From: Bacteroides cutis
GTDB taxonomy: Bacteria > Bacteroidota > Bacteroidia > Bacteroidales > Bacteroidaceae
DNA: 64,000 nt
Assembly (NCBI RefSeq): GCF_900241005.1
Contig: NZ_OEST01000004.1
Location: 1 to 64,000 of the forward strand
Reading direction: 5' to 3'
The notes below the pieces were generated by a model. It saw only the letters and a list, made by a program, of their open reading frames with translations. It made no database searches and was not told the DNA's origin. Made by a program: the position numbers and the translations under genes. Shown here one piece after another: positions 27,896 through 37,318 of this stretch; the first letter of the stretch is position 1; each line of letters starts with the position of its first letter.

Positions 27896-29113
27896 TTATT
27901 CTAAAGCATAATTCATTCCTAAATTGAATTCTGCAATTTGTAAGGTACTACTTGCCGATTCCCAGGCAGAATATTCAATTTTGACATATCTATATGTACT
28001 TGTAGTGATAGGATAATTAATGTTCTGCGTCTTATTAAGAGTTATCTCATTATCTATTTGGGTGAACGTACTACCGTCATTACTACCATGAATTTTTACT
28101 TTAGAAACTCTTAAGCCGGAAGTTGTATTGTCGCTTCTGTGTCCGATATAGAAATAATTAAACTTTTGTTGCTCTTTCATATCCACTATGAAATACAAAG
28201 AACCACCGGGGGTTTGACTAAAAGTGACACCTTTGTATTTACCGGCATTTGGAGCAAAGCTCGATTTTTCGGCTTTTAGTATTGCGAAATATGTTTTACT
28301 GTTACCGTCGAACATAGCTTCCGGTTCTCCGGTTTGTCCGGGTAGATTGTTGTTATAATCACCTATATAATTTAATGTTCCTCCAGTGGATAATGTATAA
28401 TTTGCTGATGTAGACACCTTCCAATCTTTACGATCGAATAGGATATTGTTTTCTATGGTAATTGTAGCGGTAGTGGTTACATTACTGCCATCCGTTGTCG
28501 TTATATTGATCGTAGCATTACCACCGGTCTTACAACTCAATATGCCATCTGCGCTGATGGATATTATTTTCTCACTACCTTCTGCTACTGTAAATCGTAA
28601 TGTCTTATAACTTGCATTGGATGGCAGTACGGAAGTGTACTCATTCAAGTTGAGTGTTTCATTCATACGGATACTTACGGGGATATTGTCGGTAATGATT
28701 TCAGTTACCATTGTAGGAGGTGCAGGTGCTTGTATTACACTGATCTCTGTTTGATGCTTGTCATCGTAGCATAAAGTGAATTTTGCTTCTCTTTCTTCTA
28801 TAAGTTCCGATTCTTCGACTTCAATTTTTAAAACATTTAGTTTTTTTTCTTGATCATAATCAATATATCCGGAAGCCCATAATTCATGGCTGACAACATA
28901 TACGATTGAAGCATCCAATCCTGGAGCTAGTGTATAGTCACAAGATAGATCACCCCCCCTGTAGCCGATAGTCAAAGGATCAGAGGGTACAGTCACCCAG
29001 TTGTCGGGTACAGTAACATCTTTATCGTCATCGTTACATCCTGTAATGGAAAAACACATAAAAAGTAACAGTAACATAGTTGTAGTTACGTTCATTGCAT
29101 ATTTCTTATTCAT
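27896..29113 (-). CDS. Surface lipoprotein with BACON-like, Ig-like and F5/8 type C domains
   Basis: This 405-residue lipoprotein has a signal ending SITGC, followed by NDDDKD. The acid-rich run after the lipidated Cys fits the Bacteroides surface-export signal. A BACON-like beta-sandwich (about 35-130) starts NWVTVPSDPLTIGYRGG. An Ig-like (BIG_2) domain (about 135-220, SADGILSCKTGGNATINITTTDGS) and a C-terminal F5/8 type C or discoidin-like domain (about 235-400, with PEAMFDGNSKTYF and VSKVKIHGSNDGSTF) follow. F5/8 domains commonly bind galactose, GalNAc or sialylated glycans. It is the last gene of the operon, 43 bp after the M60 gene, and probably a glycan-binding surface protein. It has no catalytic domain. 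Confidence 0.85.
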   Translation of the reverse strand: MNKKYAMNVTTTMLLLLFMCFSITGCNDDDKDVTVPDNWVTVPSDPLTIGYRGGDLSCDYTLAPGLDASIVYVVSHELWASGYIDYDQEKKLNVLKIEVEESELIEEREAKFTLCYDDKHQTEISVIQAPAPPTMVTEIITDNIPVSIRMNETLNLNEYTSVLPSNASYKTLRFTVAEGSEKIISISADGILSCKTGGNATINITTTDGSNVTTTATITIENNILFDRKDWKVSTSANYTLSTGGTLNYIGDYNNNLPGQTGEPEAMFDGNSKTYFAILKAEKSSFAPNAGKYKGVTFSQTPGGSLYFIVDMKEQQKFNYFYIGHRSDNTTSGLRVSKVKIHGSNDGSTFTQIDNEITLNKTQNINYPITTSTYRYVKIEYSAWESASSTLQIAEFNLGMNYALE

Positions 29114-29156
29114 AATTTTTAAACTTAATAGTTATAACTTTATTTTTCTAATTCTG

Positions 29157-31550
29157 TTATTTGTTCTTATAAGATTCCCAGTTATTATCTGTTATCAGAT
29201 ATAAATCGGCGGGAGCTTTCTTGGGATAGTTTTGGGCTTTGATTTCTGCAATCAGGGCATCAATCTGTGCTTGCGTGATTGTGAATTGTTTTTCTCCATA
29301 ATCTTTCAGTTTCGTGCTTACCGCAGTGAGGAAGCCCATATCCTTGAAATAGCCGGTAAAGTCAATTCGGGCCATTCTACATACTTGTCGTACAAAATCC
29401 AGCTGATAGACACCATGAGTCATGCTTTCTGCATCAGTAGCAAGGGAATTTTCACCACGATAGTATTCATACAAGTCCCGATAGAAGTCTTTTTGTCCTA
29501 ATGCATCAATCATATATAGTTTCAATTGCCAGAAGGGAACCAGTTTCTCATAACAATGGTTATAGGTATCATCCGAATAACCAACACAATGAGGGGTCTT
29601 GTTATCTTTGAATAGAGTAATTGCACTTTTATAAAAACCGTTACCATTATTCTCTTCGATAAGATAGGAGGTTCCTGTCAATTCCCAACGTACATATGTA
29701 GACATGATGTTGTTGGTCACTTCAGTCATACCAGCCCATTTCAAACCCGGACGTGTTTGATTACAATGCCCTACTTCATGTGCAGGTCCCCAACAACGTA
29801 CTCCAAACCGTGCCGGATTACAGAATATTTCGGCATAGCTGTTGGAGTTTCCCACACTATATACGGTACGGTAATCACTGGCATTGGGGCTTGTTGCTTT
29901 ATAGTCAATACAGAGGTGCATACGGTTGTTGAACTCCTTATGATATTTGAATAGTCCCATGAAATCCCATTCCAGCTCAACCAGCCGATCTGTGTTCGCC
30001 ACCGTTTTGGTAATTTCTGTATTCGCAGCTCTGAAGTCTTCTACTTTCCACGTAATGTGTGAGTATTTGCCTAATATATCTATATCTTGATATTGAGCTT
30101 TATTGAGGATATTTTTCCAGTCGTTTTCCGTATTCTTCTGAATATCGAAGTAGCCGTTTACCTTCCCTGCCCCGAAATGTACTTGCACGGTCTTTGCCTT
30201 GATAATTTGCTTTTGGGCTTCTGAAGCTTGATCTGCCAATAATGGAATATCGTCTTCCACATGGTTCAGGATATAAATGAGACCGCCAATTTCTACCGTT
30301 ATTTCGTTATATCCTTCTTTAAGCTCATAAGTCTTACTGTTGGAATAACCACCGTTCAAGTCTTGGATCAACATCGATATTTTTCCGCCTTCATAAATCT
30401 CTCCCACAAATATAGGTAGGGTTTCGCCTGCCTTTGCATAGATGCCTGTAGGGTTATCACGCAAACTGTATTTGTTCGTCTTATTTTTAGTTGCCATGAT
30501 ATCCGGTTTCTGATAAGGACGATAACTGGCTGAGCGATAAGACGTGTCGTACTCTCCTTTTAATAGGGCAAGCCCTAACTCTTTCAGATACTTGTTGGGC
30601 AGTTGTTTAATATTGTTTTCAGTTAGCCCTTCCTTAAGTTGCAGACCCATCTTATCTGCGAAGATAGAAGAACCGTCAAATTTATTGTTACTGGCTTCAA
30701 AAAACTCCATTTCAGCGCAACTAACCCGGTCCTGATAGGCTTTGGTGATAACAAATCGAACTTTCTTTACCTGTTTGATACCGTTTGCCAGTGTAATCGT
30801 GAATGGAGTAAACACTCCGTCGCCACGCTCATAACTGCCTATAGAGGTGAAATCATCCGGTTTGTCGACAGTAGATATTTCTACAGAGAACTTATCGAAC
30901 GCTCCCCAGTAATTGTAGGTTTGCCGTGGCGTATAGACAATATAATCTAGAGTATGCCCGGTTTCCAATTCGTAGGTGATGTGGAACGGATAATTGACAG
31001 CTCCAAATTTAGAATTGAAGTAAGTGTTTTTATTACCATCATAAGACATTTTTAGAGTCAACGGGTTTTGGGTCGTTTCGTCTTTTTTGTCTGTTTCTTC
31101 AGAATCTGCTATTGCACCGATTATTTTGATAGTCTGATCTGCTGAACTGGGTGCAGCTTCTTGCGAAATGGGAAGATTACACTTATGATTATCGTCATAC
31201 GTTAAAGTCAATATTGTATTTCTCGGTTTGTTATTCCATGAACGTTCACATAGAATTTTTAGTTTACCATTTTCAAGGTTAACTGTAATCCAGTCCTTCC
31301 CTTGCTGGGAAAGAGTAGAGGTTACCTTGGCGGCATCCAATCCTGTACCGAGTATAGCATCACGACTTTCCGTTCCTCCCTCAAAAGAGAAGCTCAGAGG
31401 CTCGGTAGATATATTTATCCAGTTCTCAGGAAACACCTCACCGTTGTCATCGCTACACGCCATAAGAGGAAATATATAAAGTAGTATCCATAAAAAGAAC
31501 TTTGTATAGCTCCATTTACTTCTTATGGTATATTTATTCATATTATTCAT
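29157..31550 (-). CDS. M60-like surface metallopeptidase with BACON-like and F5/8 type C domains
   Basis: This 797-residue lipoprotein has a signal ending PLMAC and an acidic SDDNGE tail, so it is likely surface exposed. A BACON-like domain (about 40-130) and an F5/8 type C-like domain (about 140-270, YDGNKNTYFNSKFG) precede a C-terminal M60-like peptidase (about 370-770). Its active site is HEVGH at residues 591-595, with a Glu (E610 of MTEVTNN) 15 residues later, fitting HExxH-x(8-28)-E. M60-like enzymes of gut bacteria cleave O-glycosylated mucin-type proteins, so host or plant glycoprotein is the likely substrate. The proposed start is ATG 31550; ATG 31541 is also possible and the upstream TTG is rejected. 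Confidence 0.9.
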   Translation of the reverse strand: MNNMNKYTIRSKWSYTKFFLWILLYIFPLMACSDDNGEVFPENWINISTEPLSFSFEGGTESRDAILGTGLDAAKVTSTLSQQGKDWITVNLENGKLKILCERSWNNKPRNTILTLTYDDNHKCNLPISQEAAPSSADQTIKIIGAIADSEETDKKDETTQNPLTLKMSYDGNKNTYFNSKFGAVNYPFHITYELETGHTLDYIVYTPRQTYNYWGAFDKFSVEISTVDKPDDFTSIGSYERGDGVFTPFTITLANGIKQVKKVRFVITKAYQDRVSCAEMEFFEASNNKFDGSSIFADKMGLQLKEGLTENNIKQLPNKYLKELGLALLKGEYDTSYRSASYRPYQKPDIMATKNKTNKYSLRDNPTGIYAKAGETLPIFVGEIYEGGKISMLIQDLNGGYSNSKTYELKEGYNEITVEIGGLIYILNHVEDDIPLLADQASEAQKQIIKAKTVQVHFGAGKVNGYFDIQKNTENDWKNILNKAQYQDIDILGKYSHITWKVEDFRAANTEITKTVANTDRLVELEWDFMGLFKYHKEFNNRMHLCIDYKATSPNASDYRTVYSVGNSNSYAEIFCNPARFGVRCWGPAHEVGHCNQTRPGLKWAGMTEVTNNIMSTYVRWELTGTSYLIEENNGNGFYKSAITLFKDNKTPHCVGYSDDTYNHCYEKLVPFWQLKLYMIDALGQKDFYRDLYEYYRGENSLATDAESMTHGVYQLDFVRQVCRMARIDFTGYFKDMGFLTAVSTKLKDYGEKQFTITQAQIDALIAEIKAQNYPKKAPADLYLITDNNWESYKNK

Positions 31551-31625
31551 GTTTCTGTTATTCTTTGTAGAATTGATCAATATCTGTTTAAGATATAGAG
31601 ATTTAAGATTTAAAAGAATTGTGTT

Positions 31626-31680
31626 TCAAAAAGTAAAGGCAAGAGCAGACAAAGAAAAGAGTTTCTGTTCCTGCCTTTAC
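31626..31680 (-). terminator. Terminator-like hairpin between susD and the M60 gene
   Basis: Read on the minus strand, GTAAAGGCAGGAAC pairs with GCTCTTGCCTTTAC (two mismatches), extended inward by CAGA / TCTG, and is followed by TTTTTG. This is a plausible partial terminator or processing site between the transporter genes and the peptidase gene. Confidence 0.65.
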
Positions 31681-31695
31681 ATATTCGTACTATGA

Positions 31696-33753
31696 TTAAT
31701 TCCACAAAGGATTTTGTACCATTAACTTACTTTTCTGCATTTCATTATAAGGTACAGGATATAGTAACATTGCTTTCTTCCATGGGAAACGGTCTATAAC
31801 GATACGGTTGTAGTATGTACCGGGACCGTCTGCCTCCCGGAAAGTCTTGGCTTGTTTATTGGCACTTTCCTTGAATGCTGTAACTGTAATCTCATTTATA
31901 TTCATACCGGTACGGATAATAGCTTTATCTTCATTGTCCTTGATCCATCGTCCGGTATTTTCGTCTTTAGACCACCCAGCTCTCATCCAACGGTGCATAT
32001 CAAAATAATAGTTACCTTCGGCAAACATTTCGACAATGCGTTCTTGATAAATTGCTTCACGTTGCGCATTTTGGTTACCAATAATTCCTGTTTTAGTTCC
32101 GTTATCATTCATTTCACGATAACCTGGAATACCGGCACGTTCACGAACCATGTCCAAATATTTAATGATATTACTGTTACTCGGGTCTATTTCATTCAAT
32201 ACTTCCGCATAATAAAGGTAGAAATCTGCCAGACGGAAGTAAATCCACGGACGTCCCCAACTGGTTTTGTTACCATTGTTCTTCATAATATCACGATTAT
32301 TGAATTTATAGAGTAAATAGCCTGTGCGTGCATTTGTATCATCTCCTTTATAAGAAGATTTTGAAGCGACGCTGAAGTAGGCTCCCCAGTCAGGATAGCT
32401 TGAAGGTTGGATGTGCCAACTCTTTCCTTCGTATGTAATGTTGGAGTAGAAACGTGGCTCACGATTGGCATACATATTGAAGATATGCTTGTCTACATGT
32501 TTTTTAGTCACCTTCGTATCAATCTCAATGTTGGTACAAGGATTTTGGATGTCACTGAAACCAGTTTCCTTATAACTTCCATTATTTAAACCGTCTTCAA
32601 TAGTCAGACCGTCCTTGGTGAAGAACATATCTACCAATTCTTGATAAGGACCTACATTACCACCAATAGTACTGGCATAACCCAAAGACCAGGGAGCAGT
32701 ACGTGGCTCCATTCTGCTTCCTATAGCACTATAATCATTGGTAGGATTAGCCCATAGAATTTCGTCATTGAGCTCCTGGAACAAATAATATACAGACATG
32801 TGAGGATCTTCTGTTCCGTCTGGATTTAAGTATTTATATAAACCCATTCCGTGAGAATCGGCAAAATTCAGTAATGCTTCCAGATGTGTTTTGGCTGTTT
32901 GCCATCTACTGCGGTCTTCGGGTTCGAATAGTTGTTTACCACTTTTGTCTGTCACCAATAGAGCTTCTGGATAACCGCCATTGAAGAGTGGAGAAGCTGC
33001 ATATACCCACAAGCGTGCTCTCAATGCCAATGCGGCAGCTTTAGTAGGACGTAACATCTCGGTATAGTTATAACTGTTACCTTGCTTATAGTTGTCGGGG
33101 AGCACGTCGCTGTATTCACCTTCAATAATTTGTTCCAACAGACCGTCAATGTACTCTACCGTTTCTTTTACCGATGCACGCGGAAGATCAAGATCGGCGC
33201 TTTCGGGATCGGCAATTGTCTGTACGATGGGTACGGGACCATACATCTCAAACAACAGGAAATAGTTATACGCCATCAGGTAGATTACGTCTGCTTTCAT
33301 ACGGCGCATATCTTCTTCAGATCTGTATCCGTCACGGTCACTGGGATCACCCATTGTGGCTGGTGCATTTTCTAGATAAATCATGGCTTGACGGATTTCT
33401 TTGTAGCAAGACGCCCAACGATGATAACCTACTTGTGTGGTAAATGTATTTTGTCCATGTTGTAGTACATTGGGATGCGCGCAAATCAATTCACCCGAAT
33501 ATATGGCCCATATATTAGGAAATTCACCCGAATTATTGACAATATCCAGACCTGTTTCCGAATATCGGGGTACAGTAGAGTATAATTCGCCATACCATTG
33601 TTTCAAATAAGTATAGTTGGAGAATACCTCTTCCTTGTTTAAGTCTTTGGATAACTCTTTGGAGACATCCAGAAAATCGGAGCAAGAGGAGAAAACGCTT
33701 GCTATGGAGGCAACCGCTATTGTATAAATAGTTTTTCTGATATTCATATTCAT
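31696..33753 (-). CDS. susD: SusD-like nutrient-binding outer membrane lipoprotein
   Basis: SusD-like proteins sit on the cell surface as lids of the TonB-dependent SusC transporter and bind its cargo. This 685-residue protein has a lipoprotein signal ending VFSSC (near residue 24). The SusD core of TPR helices is visible (EEVFSNYTYLKQWYGELYS, AYNYFLLFEMYGPVPIV, ADFYLYYAEVLNEI), and the C-terminal RagB/SusD region contains RIVEMFAEGNYYFDMHRW. At 685 residues it is longer than most SusDs of 500-600, with extra loop regions. It starts 19 bp after susC, the invariant order. The cargo cannot be read from sequence; glycopeptide is suggested by the peptidase. Confidence 0.93.
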   Translation of the reverse strand: MNMNIRKTIYTIAVASIASVFSSCSDFLDVSKELSKDLNKEEVFSNYTYLKQWYGELYSTVPRYSETGLDIVNNSGEFPNIWAIYSGELICAHPNVLQHGQNTFTTQVGYHRWASCYKEIRQAMIYLENAPATMGDPSDRDGYRSEEDMRRMKADVIYLMAYNYFLLFEMYGPVPIVQTIADPESADLDLPRASVKETVEYIDGLLEQIIEGEYSDVLPDNYKQGNSYNYTEMLRPTKAAALALRARLWVYAASPLFNGGYPEALLVTDKSGKQLFEPEDRSRWQTAKTHLEALLNFADSHGMGLYKYLNPDGTEDPHMSVYYLFQELNDEILWANPTNDYSAIGSRMEPRTAPWSLGYASTIGGNVGPYQELVDMFFTKDGLTIEDGLNNGSYKETGFSDIQNPCTNIEIDTKVTKKHVDKHIFNMYANREPRFYSNITYEGKSWHIQPSSYPDWGAYFSVASKSSYKGDDTNARTGYLLYKFNNRDIMKNNGNKTSWGRPWIYFRLADFYLYYAEVLNEIDPSNSNIIKYLDMVRERAGIPGYREMNDNGTKTGIIGNQNAQREAIYQERIVEMFAEGNYYFDMHRWMRAGWSKDENTGRWIKDNEDKAIIRTGMNINEITVTAFKESANKQAKTFREADGPGTYYNRIVIDRFPWKKAMLLYPVPYNEMQKSKLMVQNPLWN

Positions 33754-33772
33754 TGTTTAATTTGAAGGTTAA

Positions 33773-36700
33773 TTAAAAGGTTACATCCAGACCCACGGTC
33801 CATGTTGCGCTGATAGGATATCTTGAACCACTGTTTCCTACTTCAGGATCCCATAATTTGATGTCATCAAATAATAAGGCGAGATTACTGCCTTGAACGT
33901 AGACACGTAAATTCTGCATTTTCCATTTTTGGATGAGTCTTTTATCGAATTGGTAACCAAGTTCCACATTTTTCAGGCGTAGATAATTCCCGCTACGATA
34001 CCACCAGGTACTGTTTCTTTCATTATTATCATTCTTGGCAGTATGTAATCTCGGATATAATACATTCATATTGTTCGGATCGTTGGCACTCCAGTGGTCG
34101 GCAGCTTCCGCACGTGCGGATGTCTGCGAAACTCCCTGATGGAACGGCATGAAATAACTGTCATTGGCTTTCAGGTTCACCGAACGTCTGCCTGCTCCCT
34201 GGAAAAATACGCCTGCATAAATACCTTTGTATTGTACATTGAGACCGAAACCGTAGACGATTTGCGGGTTATTGGGATGTATGCCACTGTAATAGGTCTC
34301 GTCCATCTCATCAATTTTTCCGTCATTATTCAAGTCTTTGTACTTGATGTCACCTGGTAGTACCTTATTGACATCGGTAGCTGGAATTCCATTTTTTAAT
34401 TTGTAGCTATAACTTCCATCGGCTTTTTGGGTAATAATGAAGTCTTGGTTGGTATAGAGTCCGTCGGCTATTAGAATTTTATTGGTTCCGATTGAAGTTC
34501 CAGTCTGTGCCAACCATGGGTACTGCTGTGGAATCTCATCTTTTTCTACAATTTTATTTACAGCATAGGTCATATTACCTCTGGCGGACAGAGTCCAGTC
34601 ACCGATATTATGTTTTATTACAATACTGGCATCAAAACCTTTGTTGGTGGTGATACCGAAGTTCTGCCACGGATTGTTACGGAAACCTGTTGAGGTAGGA
34701 ACAGTGACACGTTGAATTAGAATGTCTTCACGACGATTGTTGAAGTAATCGGCTGTGATATCTACACGTCCACGGAATAATCCCAAGTCAATACCGAAAT
34801 TGGCTTTTTTCTCTATCTCCCAAGTCAGTGAAGGAGATGCAAAAAGATTTTCGTATACTTTTCCATAATTGTTGGTGACACTACCGCCTGGCCCCGTCAA
34901 ACCAAGATATGAGTTCCCGCTGTCTGTATAAGATTCTCTGTACATGAAGCGGCTGCTGCTACCAATATTGTCGTTACCGGTCAGACCGTAAGAAGCTCTG
35001 ATACGTAACTTGTTAATGATATTGAGTATGTTATCTTTTTGCATGAATTTCTCTGCATGTACATTCCATGCAGCTCCCACTGCAGGGAAAATTCCCCAAC
35101 GGTGACCGGATGCAAAGTTTTCGCTACCGGTAGCGCCAAAACTGGCCTCCAATACATAACGGCTATCAAAGGTATATGTACCGCGTACAACGTAGTTTTG
35201 TTTGCGGTAAGGAAGTAATTTTAAACCACCTACATCCTGAGTTCCGTCTGATTTTCTAGAACCTTGATACTGAGTCTCTTTCTGATTATATACGAAAGTA
35301 CCTGTAACGGCATGTTTTTGGGCAAAGGTACGGGCATAGTTCAATTGTGCTTCAAGATAAATTTTCTTTGTACCACTACTGCCATTGACGGTAGCTTCGC
35401 CAAGTGGGCTTCCGTCTGCCACTTTTTGTTTAATCAGCTTCCCTTCTTCATCCCTGCCATTGACAAACCATTTTTCCGGGGTCAGAGAACGTTTCATGGT
35501 GGAGGTGAAATCTGCATCGAAACTGATACTTCCTTGTGCAGACAAACCTTTAGTAATAAAATCGAGTTCCTGTTTCAGGGTGACTTTACTTTGTAAAGCG
35601 GCTGACCACTGTTTGGTGTAACCAGAGTAGTTCAATAGGTTATACGGATTATAACGTCCATCGGATTCACCGGTAACGGCAGATGCTGTACCGTCTGACC
35701 ATGTCATCGGGATAAGGTGGGTAGGGAATACCACAATATGTTTGAATATGGACTCTGAAGAACTGCCCGGGTTGTTTTTTGTGCGGTACTGTCCACTCAT
35801 ATCAACAGACAATTTGGTAGTTCGTGTGATATCCATATCCACATTGGAACGCAGATTATAACGTTTCACACCAATGTTGGCATCATAATCGTCTATAGGG
35901 TTGGACTTAAAGATACCTTTCTCGTCATAGAAGGCTCCTGAAACAAAAAATCTCGTCTTTTCAGAACCTCCCCGGAAGTTGATTGTATATCGTTGGTTGT
36001 GTGTGTTGTCCGCTAATAAGTCGGTCCAGATGGAGTTGGGGTACAAATCACGGTCTGTTCCATTACGATACATATCCAATACTTCTGCCGAATAAGGAGC
36101 ATTATTTTGCATATAGTTTGTCCAGTCGGGATTTCCGGCGTCATTCCAGGATGCTTCATTCCACAGCGAGAGATAATCCCAGGAGTTCATAAGTTCAGGC
36201 ATGCGGGTAGGAGTAGCAATGCTATATTGTGCATTGAAAGAAACCACTGTCTTTTGAGCACGTCCGCGTTTGGTAGTAATCAACACAACACCATTGGCTC
36301 CTTCAGAACCATATACAGCGGTGGCGGCGGCATCTTTCAAAACGGTAAAAGTTTCAATTTCATCCGTATCCAGATCATTCATGGCACGGGGAACACCGTC
36401 TACCAATACTAACGGACTTGTGCCACCGGCATAAGAACTTTGTCCACGAATCCAGAAACTGGCATCGTCATTACCTGGTTCACCCGATACTTGGATGGAA
36501 ATCACACCGGCAATCTGACCACCGATCATGTTGGACAAACTGCGGGTCGGAATTGCTATTTCGGCAGGTTTTATTGTGTTTACTGAGGATGTTACACTCT
36601 CCTTTTTCTGAGAACCGTATCCTACGATTACCACATCATCCAAGTTGACATTGGATTCGGACATTGCCACGTTAATTGTGTTTTTATCTTTTACTTTTTG

Positions 36701-37207
36701 TTCTATACTGTTATAGCCGATATAGCGGAATTCCAGTATTTCTCCTTCATGGGTCTGGATACTATATTTACCGTCAATATCAGTTAGTACACCATTTATG
36801 GTACCTTTTACAGTTACTGTAGCACCGATGACCGGTTCTCCTTGCTCGTCGGTGACAAGACCGGTAATGGTTTTGGCTGCTCCTTTTTGGTTACTATTGA
36901 TTTCTTTGACAGTTAGTACGATCTGCTTTTTCGAGAACTTGAATGTGAGATCGGTAGGTTCAAACATTCTGCGTAATGCCAGACGAATTTCTTCATTCTT
37001 GGCTGTCAGACTAACGGGTTGTTCTGTATTTGTTTCTGTTGCATCATAAAAGAACGTATATCCGGAAGCCTGTTCTATCTTTCCCATGGCTTCTTTTAAA
37101 GGTATGTTTTTGAAAGATAAGGTGATCTTTTCCGAACCGCTTTGGGCGATTACACCTAGGGAAAAGAAACATGTAATAATTAATAAATAAAGTTTTTTGT
37201 ATTTCAT
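33773..37207 (-). CDS. susC: SusC-like TonB-dependent outer membrane transporter with STN domain
   Basis: This 1144-residue outer-membrane transporter has a signal peptide (residues 1-21). An STN (secretin/TonB short N-terminal) domain (about 22-100, IPLKEAMGKIEQASGY) precedes a carboxypeptidase-regulatory-like domain (about 112-190, ITGLVTDEQGEPVIGATV). The TonB-box and plug region (DDVVIVGYG, then LVLVDGVPR and AVYGSEGANGVVLITTKRG) and a beta-barrel ending WTVGLDVTF follow. The STN domain is the part that signals to a FecR-type anti-sigma factor, fitting the FecR and ECF genes just upstream. With SusD it should import glycopeptides or oligosaccharides. Confidence 0.95.
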   Translation of the reverse strand: MKYKKLYLLIITCFFSLGVIAQSGSEKITLSFKNIPLKEAMGKIEQASGYTFFYDATETNTEQPVSLTAKNEEIRLALRRMFEPTDLTFKFSKKQIVLTVKEINSNQKGAAKTITGLVTDEQGEPVIGATVTVKGTINGVLTDIDGKYSIQTHEGEILEFRYIGYNSIEQKVKDKNTINVAMSESNVNLDDVVIVGYGSQKKESVTSSVNTIKPAEIAIPTRSLSNMIGGQIAGVISIQVSGEPGNDDASFWIRGQSSYAGGTSPLVLVDGVPRAMNDLDTDEIETFTVLKDAAATAVYGSEGANGVVLITTKRGRAQKTVVSFNAQYSIATPTRMPELMNSWDYLSLWNEASWNDAGNPDWTNYMQNNAPYSAEVLDMYRNGTDRDLYPNSIWTDLLADNTHNQRYTINFRGGSEKTRFFVSGAFYDEKGIFKSNPIDDYDANIGVKRYNLRSNVDMDITRTTKLSVDMSGQYRTKNNPGSSSESIFKHIVVFPTHLIPMTWSDGTASAVTGESDGRYNPYNLLNYSGYTKQWSAALQSKVTLKQELDFITKGLSAQGSISFDADFTSTMKRSLTPEKWFVNGRDEEGKLIKQKVADGSPLGEATVNGSSGTKKIYLEAQLNYARTFAQKHAVTGTFVYNQKETQYQGSRKSDGTQDVGGLKLLPYRKQNYVVRGTYTFDSRYVLEASFGATGSENFASGHRWGIFPAVGAAWNVHAEKFMQKDNILNIINKLRIRASYGLTGNDNIGSSSRFMYRESYTDSGNSYLGLTGPGGSVTNNYGKVYENLFASPSLTWEIEKKANFGIDLGLFRGRVDITADYFNNRREDILIQRVTVPTSTGFRNNPWQNFGITTNKGFDASIVIKHNIGDWTLSARGNMTYAVNKIVEKDEIPQQYPWLAQTGTSIGTNKILIADGLYTNQDFIITQKADGSYSYKLKNGIPATDVNKVLPGDIKYKDLNNDGKIDEMDETYYSGIHPNNPQIVYGFGLNVQYKGIYAGVFFQGAGRRSVNLKANDSYFMPFHQGVSQTSARAEAADHWSANDPNNMNVLYPRLHTAKNDNNERNSTWWYRSGNYLRLKNVELGYQFDKRLIQKWKMQNLRVYVQGSNLALLFDDIKLWDPEVGNSGSRYPISATWTVGLDVTF

Positions 37208-37318
37208 AAGTTAATTAGATATTTTTGGTTTTTTATCCATATAAATTCTCTACATTTTTAATTGTTTACATTAATTTTCAAGTTTCTACATAGGCGTTTG
37301 TATTAAAGGTTAATGATT

